This document shows positions 7,844 through 16,824 of a stretch of DNA of 45,118 nt, piece after piece. The notes below the pieces were generated by a model. It did not search any database, was not told where the DNA came from, and saw nothing but the letters and a program-made list of their open reading frames with translations. Position 1 is the stretch's first letter, and the number at the start of each line of letters is the position of its first letter. This stretch comes from Candidatus Methylaffinis lahnbergensis. Lineage in GTDB: Bacteria > Pseudomonadota > Alphaproteobacteria > Rhizobiales > Beijerinckiaceae. A program made the translations under genes and the position numbers. The stretch covers positions 1 to 45,118 of the forward strand of contig PEFW01000021.1 in the NCBI GenBank assembly GCA_002890675.1, written 5' to 3'.

Positions 7844-10524
7844 TGGCCAGCCTCCAAAATGGTCGCCCTCACGTGATAGACCCGTACACGTCCAACGCCA
7901 GGGATGCTTGTTTTTTTGGCGAGGTGTTTGGCGTCTTCACGTTCGAGCAGCCCTCTTTCGGCGAGGGCCTTGGCAATCGTTGTTGGATCGAGGCCAGCGC
8001 AAGCCTCTCGCCATCCGCCGGACGTGAAGTAAAAATCCCAGCTCTCGCCAACCTTCCCGCGATAGCCAGCGAGGTTGATGATTTTTTCCGCGATCATCTG
8101 ACCCTGGGCATTCGTCGCCGCTGGTTCCCACGCGGCCAAAAAGCGCGAGGTCCCGTGCGCCGAAACAAAGTCGCGGATCGCGGAAATACCGCTGCGGATT
8201 TCGGCGGACTCGACGCCGCCACGCGCCGCGAGCCAGGCGTCAAAACATGTTTTAGCGGCCTTGGCCGCTTCGCCCGGCTCCCATGGCAAAATGGATTCTA
8301 AAATTGCAGCCTCGCCAGCCGCCGCGACAAATCCAAACCGATGCGCGACGCGCCGCACCTGAAAATCAGCGTCGGGCGGGCAATGGTCCTCGACAAAGGA
8401 ATTCGTGGCTTTCTTTATGGCGTCCGCGACGTCAGCCAATTCGCCAGCAATGGCGGCGATAAAGGCGCGTGCGGCGGTCCCATAATATTGCCGGGCGGTT
8501 TTCCGCAAATGATCGGCGAAGGCCTGCGAGCTCGGCAATCCATGGAGATTTTCGAAAAGCCCATGCACGCTTGTATCGGCGGGAATATCGACGAAGCGGA
8601 CCTCTTGACCCGCCGTTTGACGTTTCCCGCGCAAGTCTTCGGCTATTTTGTCAGCAAGGCTGAGTTCTCCGCTCGACAAAAAAAGCAGCCGCCATTGCGC
8701 AGGCTTCCGCAGGGCGCCATTTCGCGCCGCTCGGTTTTTGCCGGAGCCGTTCGCCAACATGTAGGCGATGTCGCCCGCTTCTTTTGCCGAGACCTGCGAG
8801 ATTTCGTCTAAGCACAAAAGCGCATCGTTATGGACGACCGCGACGCCTTCGAGGCCGTTGGATGTCGTTCGCCATGATGTCAGAAATCCAAGAGTTTCGC
8901 CGCCGCCCCACAGCGACCCGGCGACGAGAAGCGCCGTTGATTTTCCAATTGAACTCAGACCGCGAAGGTGAAATCCGCCGCTTTCAAAACCACATTCGTG
9001 GATCAAAATCGCGGCGACCGAGGCGGAGATCGCAAACGCGATGCGCGAATTGCCTATGGCGAACCTTGCAACGTTTTCCTGCCATTCGTGAAGCGAGCCG
9101 CGCGCATTGTAGTCATGCGCGCAGGCATGCTCGGTTTGAAAAAAACACTGCTCGCCGCTCGGCTTTCCTATCGCGCCATCAGGAAAGACGAAAGTGCTCC
9201 CATGCCAGCCGGTCGTCGCGACGGCGCGCGCCCGTCCGTCCGAGCGCTGGGAAACCAGATAATTTGATAAATAATTTCTCGGCTTCGTCCCGCTTGCGAT
9301 CGCAAGGCCGCGGTCGAGAAGCGCGCGCCGGACGTCGATGCCATCACCGGCGAGAAGCGCTTTCGGCATCGCCCACGTTTGTGTTCGATTGTCGCGATCT
9401 TTCCATTGAAGCAACAACCCCCAGCTGCTCCCCTCGAGGTCGCGCGTCTCCGCGAGAATTTGGAAGGGGCCGGAGAGGAAATGCTCGTCGTCGTCGCCGT
9501 CGGGATCGCGCCAGTAAAGGCCGTTTGGCTTCATGATGAAGGGGGAGCGTGGCTCCCGGCCGCCGCCTCCATTGCCAGCATCCCGCTGGCCTTCCTCATC
9601 ATCACCAGCCGTCCGCTCGAATGGGATCGCCCGCTCGATACACGCGCGCACCGCCTCCGGTCCGGCGTTGCGGTGCAAGTCGTTAAAGTCGGAAACCCTC
9701 TCCGGGCGGTGCTCGCCAAAGTCGGGAACGGCGAGGAAGCCGCCCACGGCCTGCGCCGCCGTGCGCGCGTGTTTCATGCCCGGATTGCCGGGCGTCCCAA
9801 TGTCGTCGTCGGCGCAGACGACAAGGCGCACATCGCGAAACTTCCCGCGCAAGTCCTTCGCGACGGGCGGCAAATTCCCGGCGTTGAAGCCAATGGCCAC
9901 GGCATGGCCAACGGACTCAAAGATGCTCGCGGCCGTGGCGTATCCTTCGACGATGCACAACGCCCCGTTTGGTTCGCCGATAATGAAATGGCATCCGGTC
10001 ACGCGGCCTCCTAAGAGAAAGTTCTTGGCTCCGTCGGCCGCGATGAACTGGAGCGAATGCAGCGCGCCGGAAGTGTCGCGGAGCGGGACAACAAGTTCGC
10101 CGCAGTGAATGCGCAGCCCGTGAGGGCCGACTCCTTTCTTGGCCAGATAAGCGTGGTCGGCCGGGGCTGCCGCGGCGCCGTCCCAGATCTTCGCCGCCCG
10201 TGTGCGGGCCTTCGCCCGATTTTTCTTTTCCTCCTCTTCCTGCTTGCGTTTGGCGTCGGCCAACTTTCTCTTGTGGGCCGCGATCTCGTCGGCATTCAGC
10301 TCGCGGCCGATGTCGGCCCGCCATGTTTCGGAGACGCCGCCGCGCCAGCATCCGAAGGCCCCCGCCGGGATGTCGCCTGTATGAAAGACGTACCACCCAG
10401 CTTTGTCACTGCGCCTGCCATCGCTGGAGAAGCGATGCAGTTTGCCGTCCGTCGTGATGAACTCGGGCGGCGTAAGTCCAGCCTCAGCGATGGCGGCCCG
10501 GAATTGATCTAGCGCCGTACTCAT
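7840..10524 (-). CDS. Toprim primase / DUF927 helicase of the island
   Basis: A replication protein of 894 residues from the ATG at 10524; an upstream extension to 10608 is in frame but lacks family features. The Toprim domain has the conserved Glu in CIVEGYATAASIF (Glu193) and the acidic pair in VVCADDD (239-241). The second half is a DUF927-type ATPase: the FQILAETRDLEG and VATTGWHG segments, Walker A in LSSIGKST and Walker B in LLCLDEISQ. Such proteins prime and unwind DNA at the origin of P4-like satellites and plasmids. A coiled, Lys/Glu-rich linker lies at residues 85-115. It is the largest island gene and is coupled to the small genes downstream. Confidence 0.85.
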   Translation of the reverse strand: MSTALDQFRAAIAEAGLTPPEFITTDGKLHRFSSDGRRSDKAGWYVFHTGDIPAGAFGCWRGGVSETWRADIGRELNADEIAAHKRKLADAKRKQEEEEKKNRAKARTRAAKIWDGAAAAPADHAYLAKKGVGPHGLRIHCGELVVPLRDTSGALHSLQFIAADGAKNFLLGGRVTGCHFIIGEPNGALCIVEGYATAASIFESVGHAVAIGFNAGNLPPVAKDLRGKFRDVRLVVCADDDIGTPGNPGMKHARTAAQAVGGFLAVPDFGEHRPERVSDFNDLHRNAGPEAVRACIERAIPFERTAGDDEEGQRDAGNGGGGREPRSPFIMKPNGLYWRDPDGDDDEHFLSGPFQILAETRDLEGSSWGLLLQWKDRDNRTQTWAMPKALLAGDGIDVRRALLDRGLAIASGTKPRNYLSNYLVSQRSDGRARAVATTGWHGSTFVFPDGAIGKPSGEQCFFQTEHACAHDYNARGSLHEWQENVARFAIGNSRIAFAISASVAAILIHECGFESGGFHLRGLSSIGKSTALLVAGSLWGGGETLGFLTSWRTTSNGLEGVAVVHNDALLCLDEISQVSAKEAGDIAYMLANGSGKNRAARNGALRKPAQWRLLFLSSGELSLADKIAEDLRGKRQTAGQEVRFVDIPADTSVHGLFENLHGLPSSQAFADHLRKTARQYYGTAARAFIAAIAGELADVADAIKKATNSFVEDHCPPDADFQVRRVAHRFGFVAAAGEAAILESILPWEPGEAAKAAKTCFDAWLAARGGVESAEIRSGISAIRDFVSAHGTSRFLAAWEPAATNAQGQMIAEKIINLAGYRGKVGESWDFYFTSGGWREACAGLDPTTIAKALAERGLLEREDAKHLAKKTSIPGVGRVRVYHVRATILEAGH

Positions 10525-10624
10525 GCCAGTTCCCCTAATGAAATGCGCGGTCAGCCGGTTGAGGACGATCTGCTGCTGGCCGGTTCCGCCCCACCCTCTC
10601 GCGGGCACTCATGGCTCGCATCGA

Positions 10625-10909
10625 TCATGTCTCGATCGGCTCGCCGGCGATGTATCGCTTGGCGACGGCGCCGCGAACGATGCTCTTGCGGCCGATTTTT
10701 TCGATCTTAACGAGGCCGGCTTTCAGGTCCTCGTAAAATCCGGTCCTGGATCGCGGCTTGAGCGCGCAAACCTCACCGATGGTGAAGTTTCCCACTTCAA
10801 GGCGATCTTGAATCGTGATGAGCGGTTGTTTTAGATGAACAGGTGCAGTTGGGTCAGCGGCCGGGCTACCAACGCCCGTCATGACCCCTGCACGAAGCCT
10901 TCGTGCCAT
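10625..10909 (-). CDS. AlpA/excisionase-like helix-turn-helix protein
   Basis: A 94-residue protein (possible shorter start at 10882). The C-terminal 55 residues have the winged-HTH layout of AlpA-type activators and excisionases: FTIGEVCALKPRSRTGFYED, then LVKIEKIGRKSIVRGAVAKR and a short end. In P4-like elements such proteins bend att DNA or activate the integrase/replication genes. Its place directly before the primase gene fits a control role for the island. The first 35 residues are unstructured. Confidence 0.7.
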   Translation of the reverse strand: MARRLRAGVMTGVGSPAADPTAPVHLKQPLITIQDRLEVGNFTIGEVCALKPRSRTGFYEDLKAGLVKIEKIGRKSIVRGAVAKRYIAGEPIET

Positions 10910-10973
10910 TTAATACTCCGATGCACTGCTGCGATTGATGATGCAGCAGAACATCGATGTGTCATGGAGTCAG

Positions 10974-11020
10974 CCGGAAATGGCCGGAAATGGCCAGAAA
11001 CTAGGTTTCCGGGTTTCCGG
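10974..11020. promoter_or_regulatory. Double inverted repeat upstream of the HTH gene
   Basis: Two copies of CCGGAAA (10974-10980 and 10984-10990) face two copies of TTTCCGG (11006-11012 and 11014-11020), separated by about 15 bases that include the stop codon of the 360-residue gene. It could be an operator bound by the adjacent HTH protein or a transcript stem-loop separating the two genes. Function is inferred from symmetry and place only. Confidence 0.45.
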
Positions 11021-12083
11021 GCGTCGCCGTTTTGCGTTGCTTCCACTCACGGAGCCATGGCGCGATGCGCTCTTGAATGGTGGTGCGTCCCGGCCTCCTG
11101 CCAAATTTATTGCGACAAAAGCCTTCGATCTTTTCCTCTAGACGAGCTTGTGCATTCCACTCCGGATCATCGGGACTAAAATTATCGTGATGTTCCATTA
11201 ATCGAAAAAACTCGGACTTCACGACGTCCCAATCAACGACGGGTGGCCTCCCGCCTTTGTTCATTGAGGGACGCCCGGCCTCGGCTTGCTCGCTTTTTTC
11301 ATCAATTGGCGCATTCGCCGGGAATAACTTCAATATCCCCTCGCGTTGAACGCGGACGTTCTCGATGTCGCCGGCACCAGGATACAGACCCGTGCTCAGA
11401 TTTAGGCGATCGGCGCCGTGCTTTACATTCGCCGTTCTTCCGACCCGCCAAACACCAAGCCGATGAGTGTTGTCACCTTCCGCGATTTCGAGGCCCGCCC
11501 ACTCAGCCAGCGAAATCTCCAGCGCGCGTTTGCCTGGCAGATTCCCGCTAGCGACCAAAGCCCCTTTCCGGAACAATCGGAGCAAATAATCACGGTATGG
11601 GAATAAACTGACCACAACCTCTCGTGGCGGTTCCTGCCCCGCATTATCGGCAAAAACATCCTTCAACAGTGAGCGCAGCCTTTCCGGTTCTACTCGATCT
11701 AACCCCCTTATCATGAGTCTCGCGCGGCCAATTCGCGTGAGAGCCTCCTCCATGAACAATTCCGTCTCCAACGGCCGTCTCTCGCAATACCCGCGCAGTG
11801 CACGCTCTTTTGGCGACAGCGAATAAAAGCTGCGCGTTTTTTGGTATGATTCTGGGTCTAAGCTGCTGGCGGCCCAAAGTTCCTCTTCGATATTTCGGCC
11901 CTTCTTTGCCGCGCGCAAAGCCGCCAATTCGGCAAATCTTCTTATTAGCCGGGACGTTTTCGTATCGCGAGAGACGTTGCCGATGCGAGCGAATTGCACC
12001 GCTTCCGGCGCCCTCGATATCATCCAGGCCCGCAATTGATCCAGATTCCAAAACGGTTCTTCAAACGCATTCATCGCGAGCAT
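11001..12083 (-). CDS. Island accessory protein of unknown function
   Basis: A 360-residue soluble protein (start at 12083, or the ATG three codons on). The beginning, FWNLDQLRAWMISRAPEAV, resembles the opening W-x-L-x-x-x-x-AW-I-x-R-D pattern of a loosely conserved proteobacterial family found in mobile elements and near integrases. The middle has RLFRKGALVASGNLPG and ISLAEWAGLEI, typical of the same family. The C-terminus, GRPPVVDWDVVKSEF ... FGRRPGRTTIQERIAPWL, ends in a probable HTH. I infer a DNA-binding or regulatory role; I do not recognise a catalytic motif. It lies between the integrase and the AlpA-like gene. Confidence 0.55.
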   Translation of the reverse strand: MLAMNAFEEPFWNLDQLRAWMISRAPEAVQFARIGNVSRDTKTSRLIRRFAELAALRAAKKGRNIEEELWAASSLDPESYQKTRSFYSLSPKERALRGYCERRPLETELFMEEALTRIGRARLMIRGLDRVEPERLRSLLKDVFADNAGQEPPREVVVSLFPYRDYLLRLFRKGALVASGNLPGKRALEISLAEWAGLEIAEGDNTHRLGVWRVGRTANVKHGADRLNLSTGLYPGAGDIENVRVQREGILKLFPANAPIDEKSEQAEAGRPSMNKGGRPPVVDWDVVKSEFFRLMEHHDNFSPDDPEWNAQARLEEKIEGFCRNKFGRRPGRTTIQERIAPWLREWKQRKTATPGNPET

Positions 12084-12214
12084 CCGCGAGCATCAGAGGA
12101 CGCAGGGAAACCAAGTGATGCTCCTTGGCTTGTCGGCTGGCCTGCCTATCCCTGCGCGTTCATGGTTGCGCGCAGACGTCCAGTTTCCAAATGCTTCTTT
12201 GCGCTAATCCACAA

Positions 12215-13429
12215 TCAAACGCTGGCGCGATTGATGGAAATCAGGTTGGAACCCGCCTTCGGCTCACAAAATCCCGCCCAGGCTTCCATGAGCGTACGCC
12301 GCTTTTCGAGTGCATCACCGCGCCGGTAGGCTTGTTCGGCCTTGTCGCCGATGACATGAGCCAGAGCGGCCTCCGCTACCTCGCGCGGAAAATGCGTCTC
12401 GTTCCCCGCCCAATCGCGGAAAGCTGAACGAAAGCCGTGAACCGTCGCGCCATCAATCTGCAGTCGGTGCATCACTTTGGCCATCGACACATGAGACAGT
12501 GGCTTCCGACCGCGAGGGCTCGGAAAAACGTAATCGCTCGTCTTGGCGTCGCCGAGCTTTCCGAGGATCACAAGCGCGCGCTCTGACAAGGGAACACGAT
12601 GCGCTCGGGCCGCTTTCATTCGCGCCGCTGGCAAGATCCAGACCTTCGCCTCCACGTCGATTTCAGACCATCGCGCGCCATAGACTTCGCCGGAGCGCGT
12701 CGCTGTCAGAATGCAAAATTCTAGCGCCATTGCGGCGATGGCGTTGCACTCGCGCAACTGAGCGATGAAAGCAGGAACGTCCTGATAGGCCATCGCGGCA
12801 TGATGGCCGCGCGTAAGCTTCCCGCGCTTCGGCAAGAGGTGTGAGAGGTGGCCGCGCCATGCCGCCGGGTTTTCGCCCGATCGATGGCCTTGCGCCTTGG
12901 CCGCGTCCAGAACCGCCTCGATGCGCCCGCGCAATCGCAAGGCGGTTTCCGGCCTCGTTTGCCATAGCGGCGTGAGGACGGCCAGAACCGCCGCCGTGTC
13001 GATTTCGTCGATCGGGCGAGACCGGAGCGGCGCGGCGAATTCCGTGAGCGACGCGCGCCACTGCGCCCGATGCTTTTCGTTGCGCCATTCGCTTTCCTTT
13101 GCCGCAATGAGGGCGTCGGCGATAGCGCCGAAGGTGGGCTTCTCGGGTTTGATTCCCGCCGCCGCGTCGCGCGCCTCGATCGGATCAAGCCCCGCCGCGA
13201 CCTGAGCCCGGCACTCGCTCGCCAGTTCTCTAGCGCGGGCGAGGCTCACGCTACCCGCCGACCCGAGTCCCATTTCGCGGCGCTTGCCGTCCTTCTTCCA
13301 CATGAAAAGCCAAGAGCGCGCGCTCGATCGCGTCACGTTGAGGTACAGCCCGTCGCCGTCTGAATGGCGGCCAGGCTGGGCGATGGTCGCCACGGCCCTT
13401 GCTGAGAGTTTCTTGACTGCCTTCCCCAT
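12215..13429 (-). CDS. P4-type tyrosine integrase
   Basis: A 404-residue site-specific recombinase. The N-terminal DUF4102-type arm-binding domain begins GKAVKKLSARAVATI, followed by DGDGLYLNVTRSSARSW. The core-binding domain is in the middle. The catalytic domain has the first Arg in LTATRSGEVYGARW, the His-x-x-Arg pair in VHGFRSAFRDW, the second His in ALAHVIGDKAEQAY and the nucleophile Tyr in that same AYRRGDALEKRR segment, so all catalytic residues are present. Such integrases insert elements into tRNA 3' ends, which fits the tRNA-Gln half at 6345. The ATG at 13429 faces the island's right end, as usual for int next to att. Confidence 0.93.
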   Translation of the reverse strand: MGKAVKKLSARAVATIAQPGRHSDGDGLYLNVTRSSARSWLFMWKKDGKRREMGLGSAGSVSLARARELASECRAQVAAGLDPIEARDAAAGIKPEKPTFGAIADALIAAKESEWRNEKHRAQWRASLTEFAAPLRSRPIDEIDTAAVLAVLTPLWQTRPETALRLRGRIEAVLDAAKAQGHRSGENPAAWRGHLSHLLPKRGKLTRGHHAAMAYQDVPAFIAQLRECNAIAAMALEFCILTATRSGEVYGARWSEIDVEAKVWILPAARMKAARAHRVPLSERALVILGKLGDAKTSDYVFPSPRGRKPLSHVSMAKVMHRLQIDGATVHGFRSAFRDWAGNETHFPREVAEAALAHVIGDKAEQAYRRGDALEKRRTLMEAWAGFCEPKAGSNLISINRASV

Positions 13430-13567
13430 GTCTTCCCCACCATGTTCCCCACCCGTTGACGTGGATTATAGCGGACAACCATGGATCATGAAAGACAGGA
13501 TCTAGCTATAAAGCGTTGAAATTAAGGGTTACGGCGGACAGCCTCAAATCGCGGCGGACGCTAGTTT

Positions 13568-13586
13568 GTCGGACTCTCACTCCGAC
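13568..13586 (+). other. tRNA anticodon-arm-like hairpin near the island's right end
   Basis: A perfect 6-bp stem (GTCGGA/TCCGAC) closes a 7-base loop CTCTCAC. Its core GGACTCTCACTCCG differs by one base from the tRNA-Gln remnant core GGACTCTGACTCCG at 6391-6378 (minus strand), but in inverted orientation. No D arm, T arm or acceptor stem is found around it. It may be a decayed att-related sequence or chance. Confidence 0.3.
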
Positions 13587-13685
13587 CAAGTTCGTTTCGC
13601 TCAATGAGACCGTGAAAGCAGCCGTTGCTTTGAGGATGGGGCGTTGCCCTCCCCTTTTGTCCCGCCTCGGGGCGAGGGCGGCGGT

Positions 13686-15836
13686 TCAGCCCGGAAGGGC
13701 GCGCACGTTGATCGTCAGCATTTGCCGCGGATCGGCGCTTTGCCCGGCAAAGAGCAAATATTCGCCCGGCTCCAAAACCGGCTTTAGATCGCTCCCCGGA
13801 AAAGCGAGCGCCGCGGCGGCGAGCCTGAAGGAAACGATTCCGCCTTCGCCTGGGCGCAGAGCGATCTTGCCCACGCCCTTGAGTTCGAGCAGCGGCCGCA
13901 CCACGCTCGCCACCACGTCCCGAGCGAACAAGAAAACCGTTGCTTCCCCGGCGGCGGGGCCTTCGTTGATGACGTCCACCTCGATTGTCAATTCGTCGCC
14001 GCGTTTGAATTCAGCGTTGTTGGCCCGCAAATTGGTCAAGGTGAAGCGGCTATAGCTCAGGCCGTGCCCGAAGAAGAACAGCGGCTCCACCGGCATGTCG
14101 AGATATTTGCTGGTGTAATGATCGTCGGGATTGGCCGGCCGGCCGGAAGGCCGCGTGGCGAAGAAAATCGGCACTTGACCGACATCGCGGGGCCAAGTGA
14201 CGGGAAGCCGCCCGGTCGGATTGAATTTGCCCATAAGCACGTCGGCGATCGCATTTCCGGCCTCTACGCCAAGGAACCAGGTGGCGACGACGGCCCGCGC
14301 CTTCTCGACGATCGCCGCGATCATCAAGGGCCGGCCCGAGGAAATCAGCGCGATGACCGGCTTGCCTAAGTCGAAAATGGCTTTGGCGAGCGCGCTTTGG
14401 ACGCCGGGCAGACCTGGGTTGGCCCGGCTCGCCGCTTCGCCGCTCATGCTGGCGGCTTCGCCAAGACACAAAAGAACGAGATCGGCGCCCCGGCAAATCT
14501 CCCGCGCGGCGGCAACACTGGACATCTCAGCGCCATCGATCGCCACCCCCGGCGCAAAGACGATTTCTGCATCGGGCAGCGCCGCGGCGAGGCCTTCGCG
14601 AATCGTGACGGGATCGGCCGCGCTTCCGGCGATTGCCCACGGCCCAAGCATCTCGGCGCGGGCATCGGCGAGCGGACCGATGAGCGCGATGCGGCGGAAG
14701 CTTGGCGACAGCGGCAACACATGGTCATTGGCAAGGACGACGATCGAGCGCCGCCCCGCGTCGCGCGCGAGATCGCGCCGGGCCGCGGCAACGCCGGAAG
14801 TGGCGGCGCCCGCCGAACCGCGCCGGTAGGGGTCGTCGAAAAGGCCGAGGTGCTCCTTGAGCGTGAGCACGCGGCGCGCGGCGGCATCGACCAGGTCAAT
14901 CGTAACGAGACCGCGCGCGATGGCCTCGGGCAGACCCTGGCCGTAGGCATCGCTCATCATGTCGATATCGACGCCGGCCAGGAGCGCGGCCGCGGCCGCC
15001 TCCGCGAGATCGCTGGCGACGCCGTGGCGGAGCAATTCCGCGATCGCATTATAGTCGCTGACGATCACGCCGTCGAAGCCAATGTCCCGGCGCAGCCAGT
15101 CGCGCAGCAACGGAATATGGGCGGTCATCGGAACGCCGGCGACATCGTTGAAAGCCGGCATGATCGCGGCGCAGCCCGCAGCCACCGCCGCCGCGAAGGG
15201 AGGCAAATAGACTTCATGCAAAAGCCGTTCGGAGACATCCGCTGAGGCATAGTCGCACCCAGCCAAGGCGGCGCCATAGGCGCCGAAATGCTTGGCCGTG
15301 GCGGCGGCGACGCCGGCGCCGGCCAACCCCTCGGGCAGGCCAGTCCCCTGAAAACCGCGCACCTTGGCTTTCGCGAATTCCGCGCCAACGAAAGGGTCTT
15401 CGCCAGGCCCCTCGGCGATCCGCCCCCAGCGCGGGTCGCGCGCGATATCGAGCATCGGCGCGAAGGCCACACTGATACCGTCGGCGGCCGCCTCGATTGC
15501 CGCCTCGCGGGCGGTGCGTTCCCACAAGAGTGGATCGAAGGAAGCCGCCTCGGCGAGCGGGATCGGAAAAATGGTTTTGTGCCCGTGCAAAACATCGAAG
15601 CCGATCAGCAATGGAATGCCGAGCCTTGTCTCTTCCACCGCGAGTTTCTGAATGGCATGCACCTCCCGCGCTCCCCAGATGTTGAGGAGGCTGCCGATCC
15701 GCCCGGCGCGAATGCTCTTGGTCACGCCGCTGGCCACGACTGGCCCGGTGATAGCATGGCCCACCGCAGCCATATTGAGCTGGCCGATTTTTTCCTCAAG
15801 GGTCATCGCCGCGAGCAGCGTGTCGATCCTATTCAT
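13686..15836 (-). CDS. bglX: GH3 beta-glucosidase, cytoplasmic type
   Basis: A 716-residue glycoside hydrolase family 3 enzyme. It shows the (beta/alpha)8 domain with FAPMLDIARDPRWGR and EGPGEDP, the substrate-binding KHF (182-184), and the nucleophile Asp261 in GVIVSDYNA. The alpha/beta sandwich follows (LLCLGEAASMSGEAASR) and then a C-terminal fibronectin-III-like domain (about 590-716). E. coli BglX is periplasmic, but here no signal peptide precedes MNRIDTLLAAMTLEEKIGQL, so it should act in the cytoplasm on imported gluco-oligosaccharides. It lies near a GH144 and a GH15 enzyme and a transporter, which suggests shared glucan turnover. The symbol is by similarity to BglX. Confidence 0.88.
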   Translation of the reverse strand: MNRIDTLLAAMTLEEKIGQLNMAAVGHAITGPVVASGVTKSIRAGRIGSLLNIWGAREVHAIQKLAVEETRLGIPLLIGFDVLHGHKTIFPIPLAEAASFDPLLWERTAREAAIEAAADGISVAFAPMLDIARDPRWGRIAEGPGEDPFVGAEFAKAKVRGFQGTGLPEGLAGAGVAAATAKHFGAYGAALAGCDYASADVSERLLHEVYLPPFAAAVAAGCAAIMPAFNDVAGVPMTAHIPLLRDWLRRDIGFDGVIVSDYNAIAELLRHGVASDLAEAAAAALLAGVDIDMMSDAYGQGLPEAIARGLVTIDLVDAAARRVLTLKEHLGLFDDPYRRGSAGAATSGVAAARRDLARDAGRRSIVVLANDHVLPLSPSFRRIALIGPLADARAEMLGPWAIAGSAADPVTIREGLAAALPDAEIVFAPGVAIDGAEMSSVAAAREICRGADLVLLCLGEAASMSGEAASRANPGLPGVQSALAKAIFDLGKPVIALISSGRPLMIAAIVEKARAVVATWFLGVEAGNAIADVLMGKFNPTGRLPVTWPRDVGQVPIFFATRPSGRPANPDDHYTSKYLDMPVEPLFFFGHGLSYSRFTLTNLRANNAEFKRGDELTIEVDVINEGPAAGEATVFLFARDVVASVVRPLLELKGVGKIALRPGEGGIVSFRLAAAALAFPGSDLKPVLEPGEYLLFAGQSADPRQMLTINVRALPG

Positions 15837-15954
15837 TGGCGAACCCCGGTGCCACGATCGCGCCGGGCAACCGGCCTAGCGCGATCTTCGCTAAAGCACA
15901 TGCGCTCATTGCCATGCAACCGTGCTTTCAAGCCGCCGTTCCCCCGCGCCGTCA

Positions 15955-16824
15955 TCAACTTCCGCGCATAGCTCGTTCAACCTTCAAATTTCCTTCCTTC
16001 TCGCGTTTTGCCCCCAGGATGGCCGCGTTCAATTCGCCGCCGAAGATGAAAATCGACGCAATCATGTAGAGAAACACAAGCGCGATCATCACCGAGGCGA
16101 GGCCCGCGTAGGTGGTGACATAATTGCGCGCGAATTCGGCAAGATACGACCCGAAGGCAATGCCCGCGGCGATCCACATGGCGAGGGTCAGCAAAATTCC
16201 GGGAGCAATGTCGCGCAGCGATCTCCGTCCGGCTGGCAGAAACTTATGCACGAGGACAAGCGCCAGCAGAAGCACCAAACTCGCGACCGTGAAGCGGCCG
16301 ACGGTGATTAGGCGGTCGAGAGGCTCAAGACCAGGCGCGAAGCGCAGCAAGGCCGTCCAGATCAAGGGCGCGAGAACCACAAGGAAAGCGAGGGTCAGAA
16401 GCGCAAATGCGCCAACGAAAACATAGGCGATGGATTCAAGCCGCAACAGCCACCACGGCCGGGAGTCCCGGACGTTGTAGGCGCGGTTGAGCCCGGTCCG
16501 GACTGCTGCCACGCCGTTCGACGAAAAATAGATCGCCAGAATGACGCTTAGCGTGAGGAGACCGCTTCGTGTTTGCGTCAGGACATTGTGGATCTCGTTC
16601 GCAATGGGTGCCGCTACCTGCTGCGGCCAGGTCTGCAATAGAAGGTGTGCCACGTCATCGGCCAGGCTTTTCGAGCCAAAAAAGCCCGCGAGCGCGGTCA
16701 CAAAGATCAGGAACGGGAACAGCGAAGTCAGGATCGATAGAGCGATGTGACTCGCAATGGCCCAACCGTCATCTTCAGAAAAGCGCATGATGGCATCGTA
16801 GAGAACCCTAAGGACAAAGCGCAT
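15955..16824 (-). CDS. BrkB/YihY-family inner membrane protein
   Basis: A 289-residue polytopic membrane protein with six predicted helices. The family pattern is clear: an N-terminal DDGWAIASHIALSILTSLFP amphipathic start, the first helix with the LFPFLIF motif, a soluble loop, YFSSNGVAAVRTGLNRAYNV, then four further helices ending YMIASIFIFGGELNAAILG. The family was once annotated as ribonuclease BN and virulence factor BrkB; its true role (perhaps transport or envelope) is unknown. It is on the minus strand upstream of the GH3 gene with a 118-bp gap, and divergent from the transporter operon. Confidence 0.88.
   Translation of the reverse strand: MRFVLRVLYDAIMRFSEDDGWAIASHIALSILTSLFPFLIFVTALAGFFGSKSLADDVAHLLLQTWPQQVAAPIANEIHNVLTQTRSGLLTLSVILAIYFSSNGVAAVRTGLNRAYNVRDSRPWWLLRLESIAYVFVGAFALLTLAFLVVLAPLIWTALLRFAPGLEPLDRLITVGRFTVASLVLLLALVLVHKFLPAGRRSLRDIAPGILLTLAMWIAAGIAFGSYLAEFARNYVTTYAGLASVMIALVFLYMIASIFIFGGELNAAILGAKREKEGNLKVERAMRGS

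Larger units (their letters stand above)
6345..13430 (-). mobile_element. P4/satellite-like integrated island (about 7 kb; right end uncertain)
   Basis: The left boundary is the tRNA-Gln 3' half. All seven genes are on the minus strand, several with 4-base stop/start overlaps: integrase, accessory protein, AlpA-like HTH, Toprim-DUF927 primase-helicase, hypothetical, methyltransferase, HGG protein. There are no capsid, tail, terminase or conjugation genes, so it would need a helper or be a simple genomic island. The right end should be near 13430-13685, but no intact tRNA-Gln or direct copy of the att core is visible there. Confidence 0.65.

Noticed and set aside
8784..9536. A 250-codon plus-strand frame inside the primase gene
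   Set aside because: It is the antisense shadow of the Toprim-DUF927 gene; composition is Arg-rich and no family pattern is seen.
13568..13586. Complete tRNA gene at the right island end
   Set aside because: Only an anticodon-arm-like hairpin is present; acceptor, D and T arms cannot be formed.
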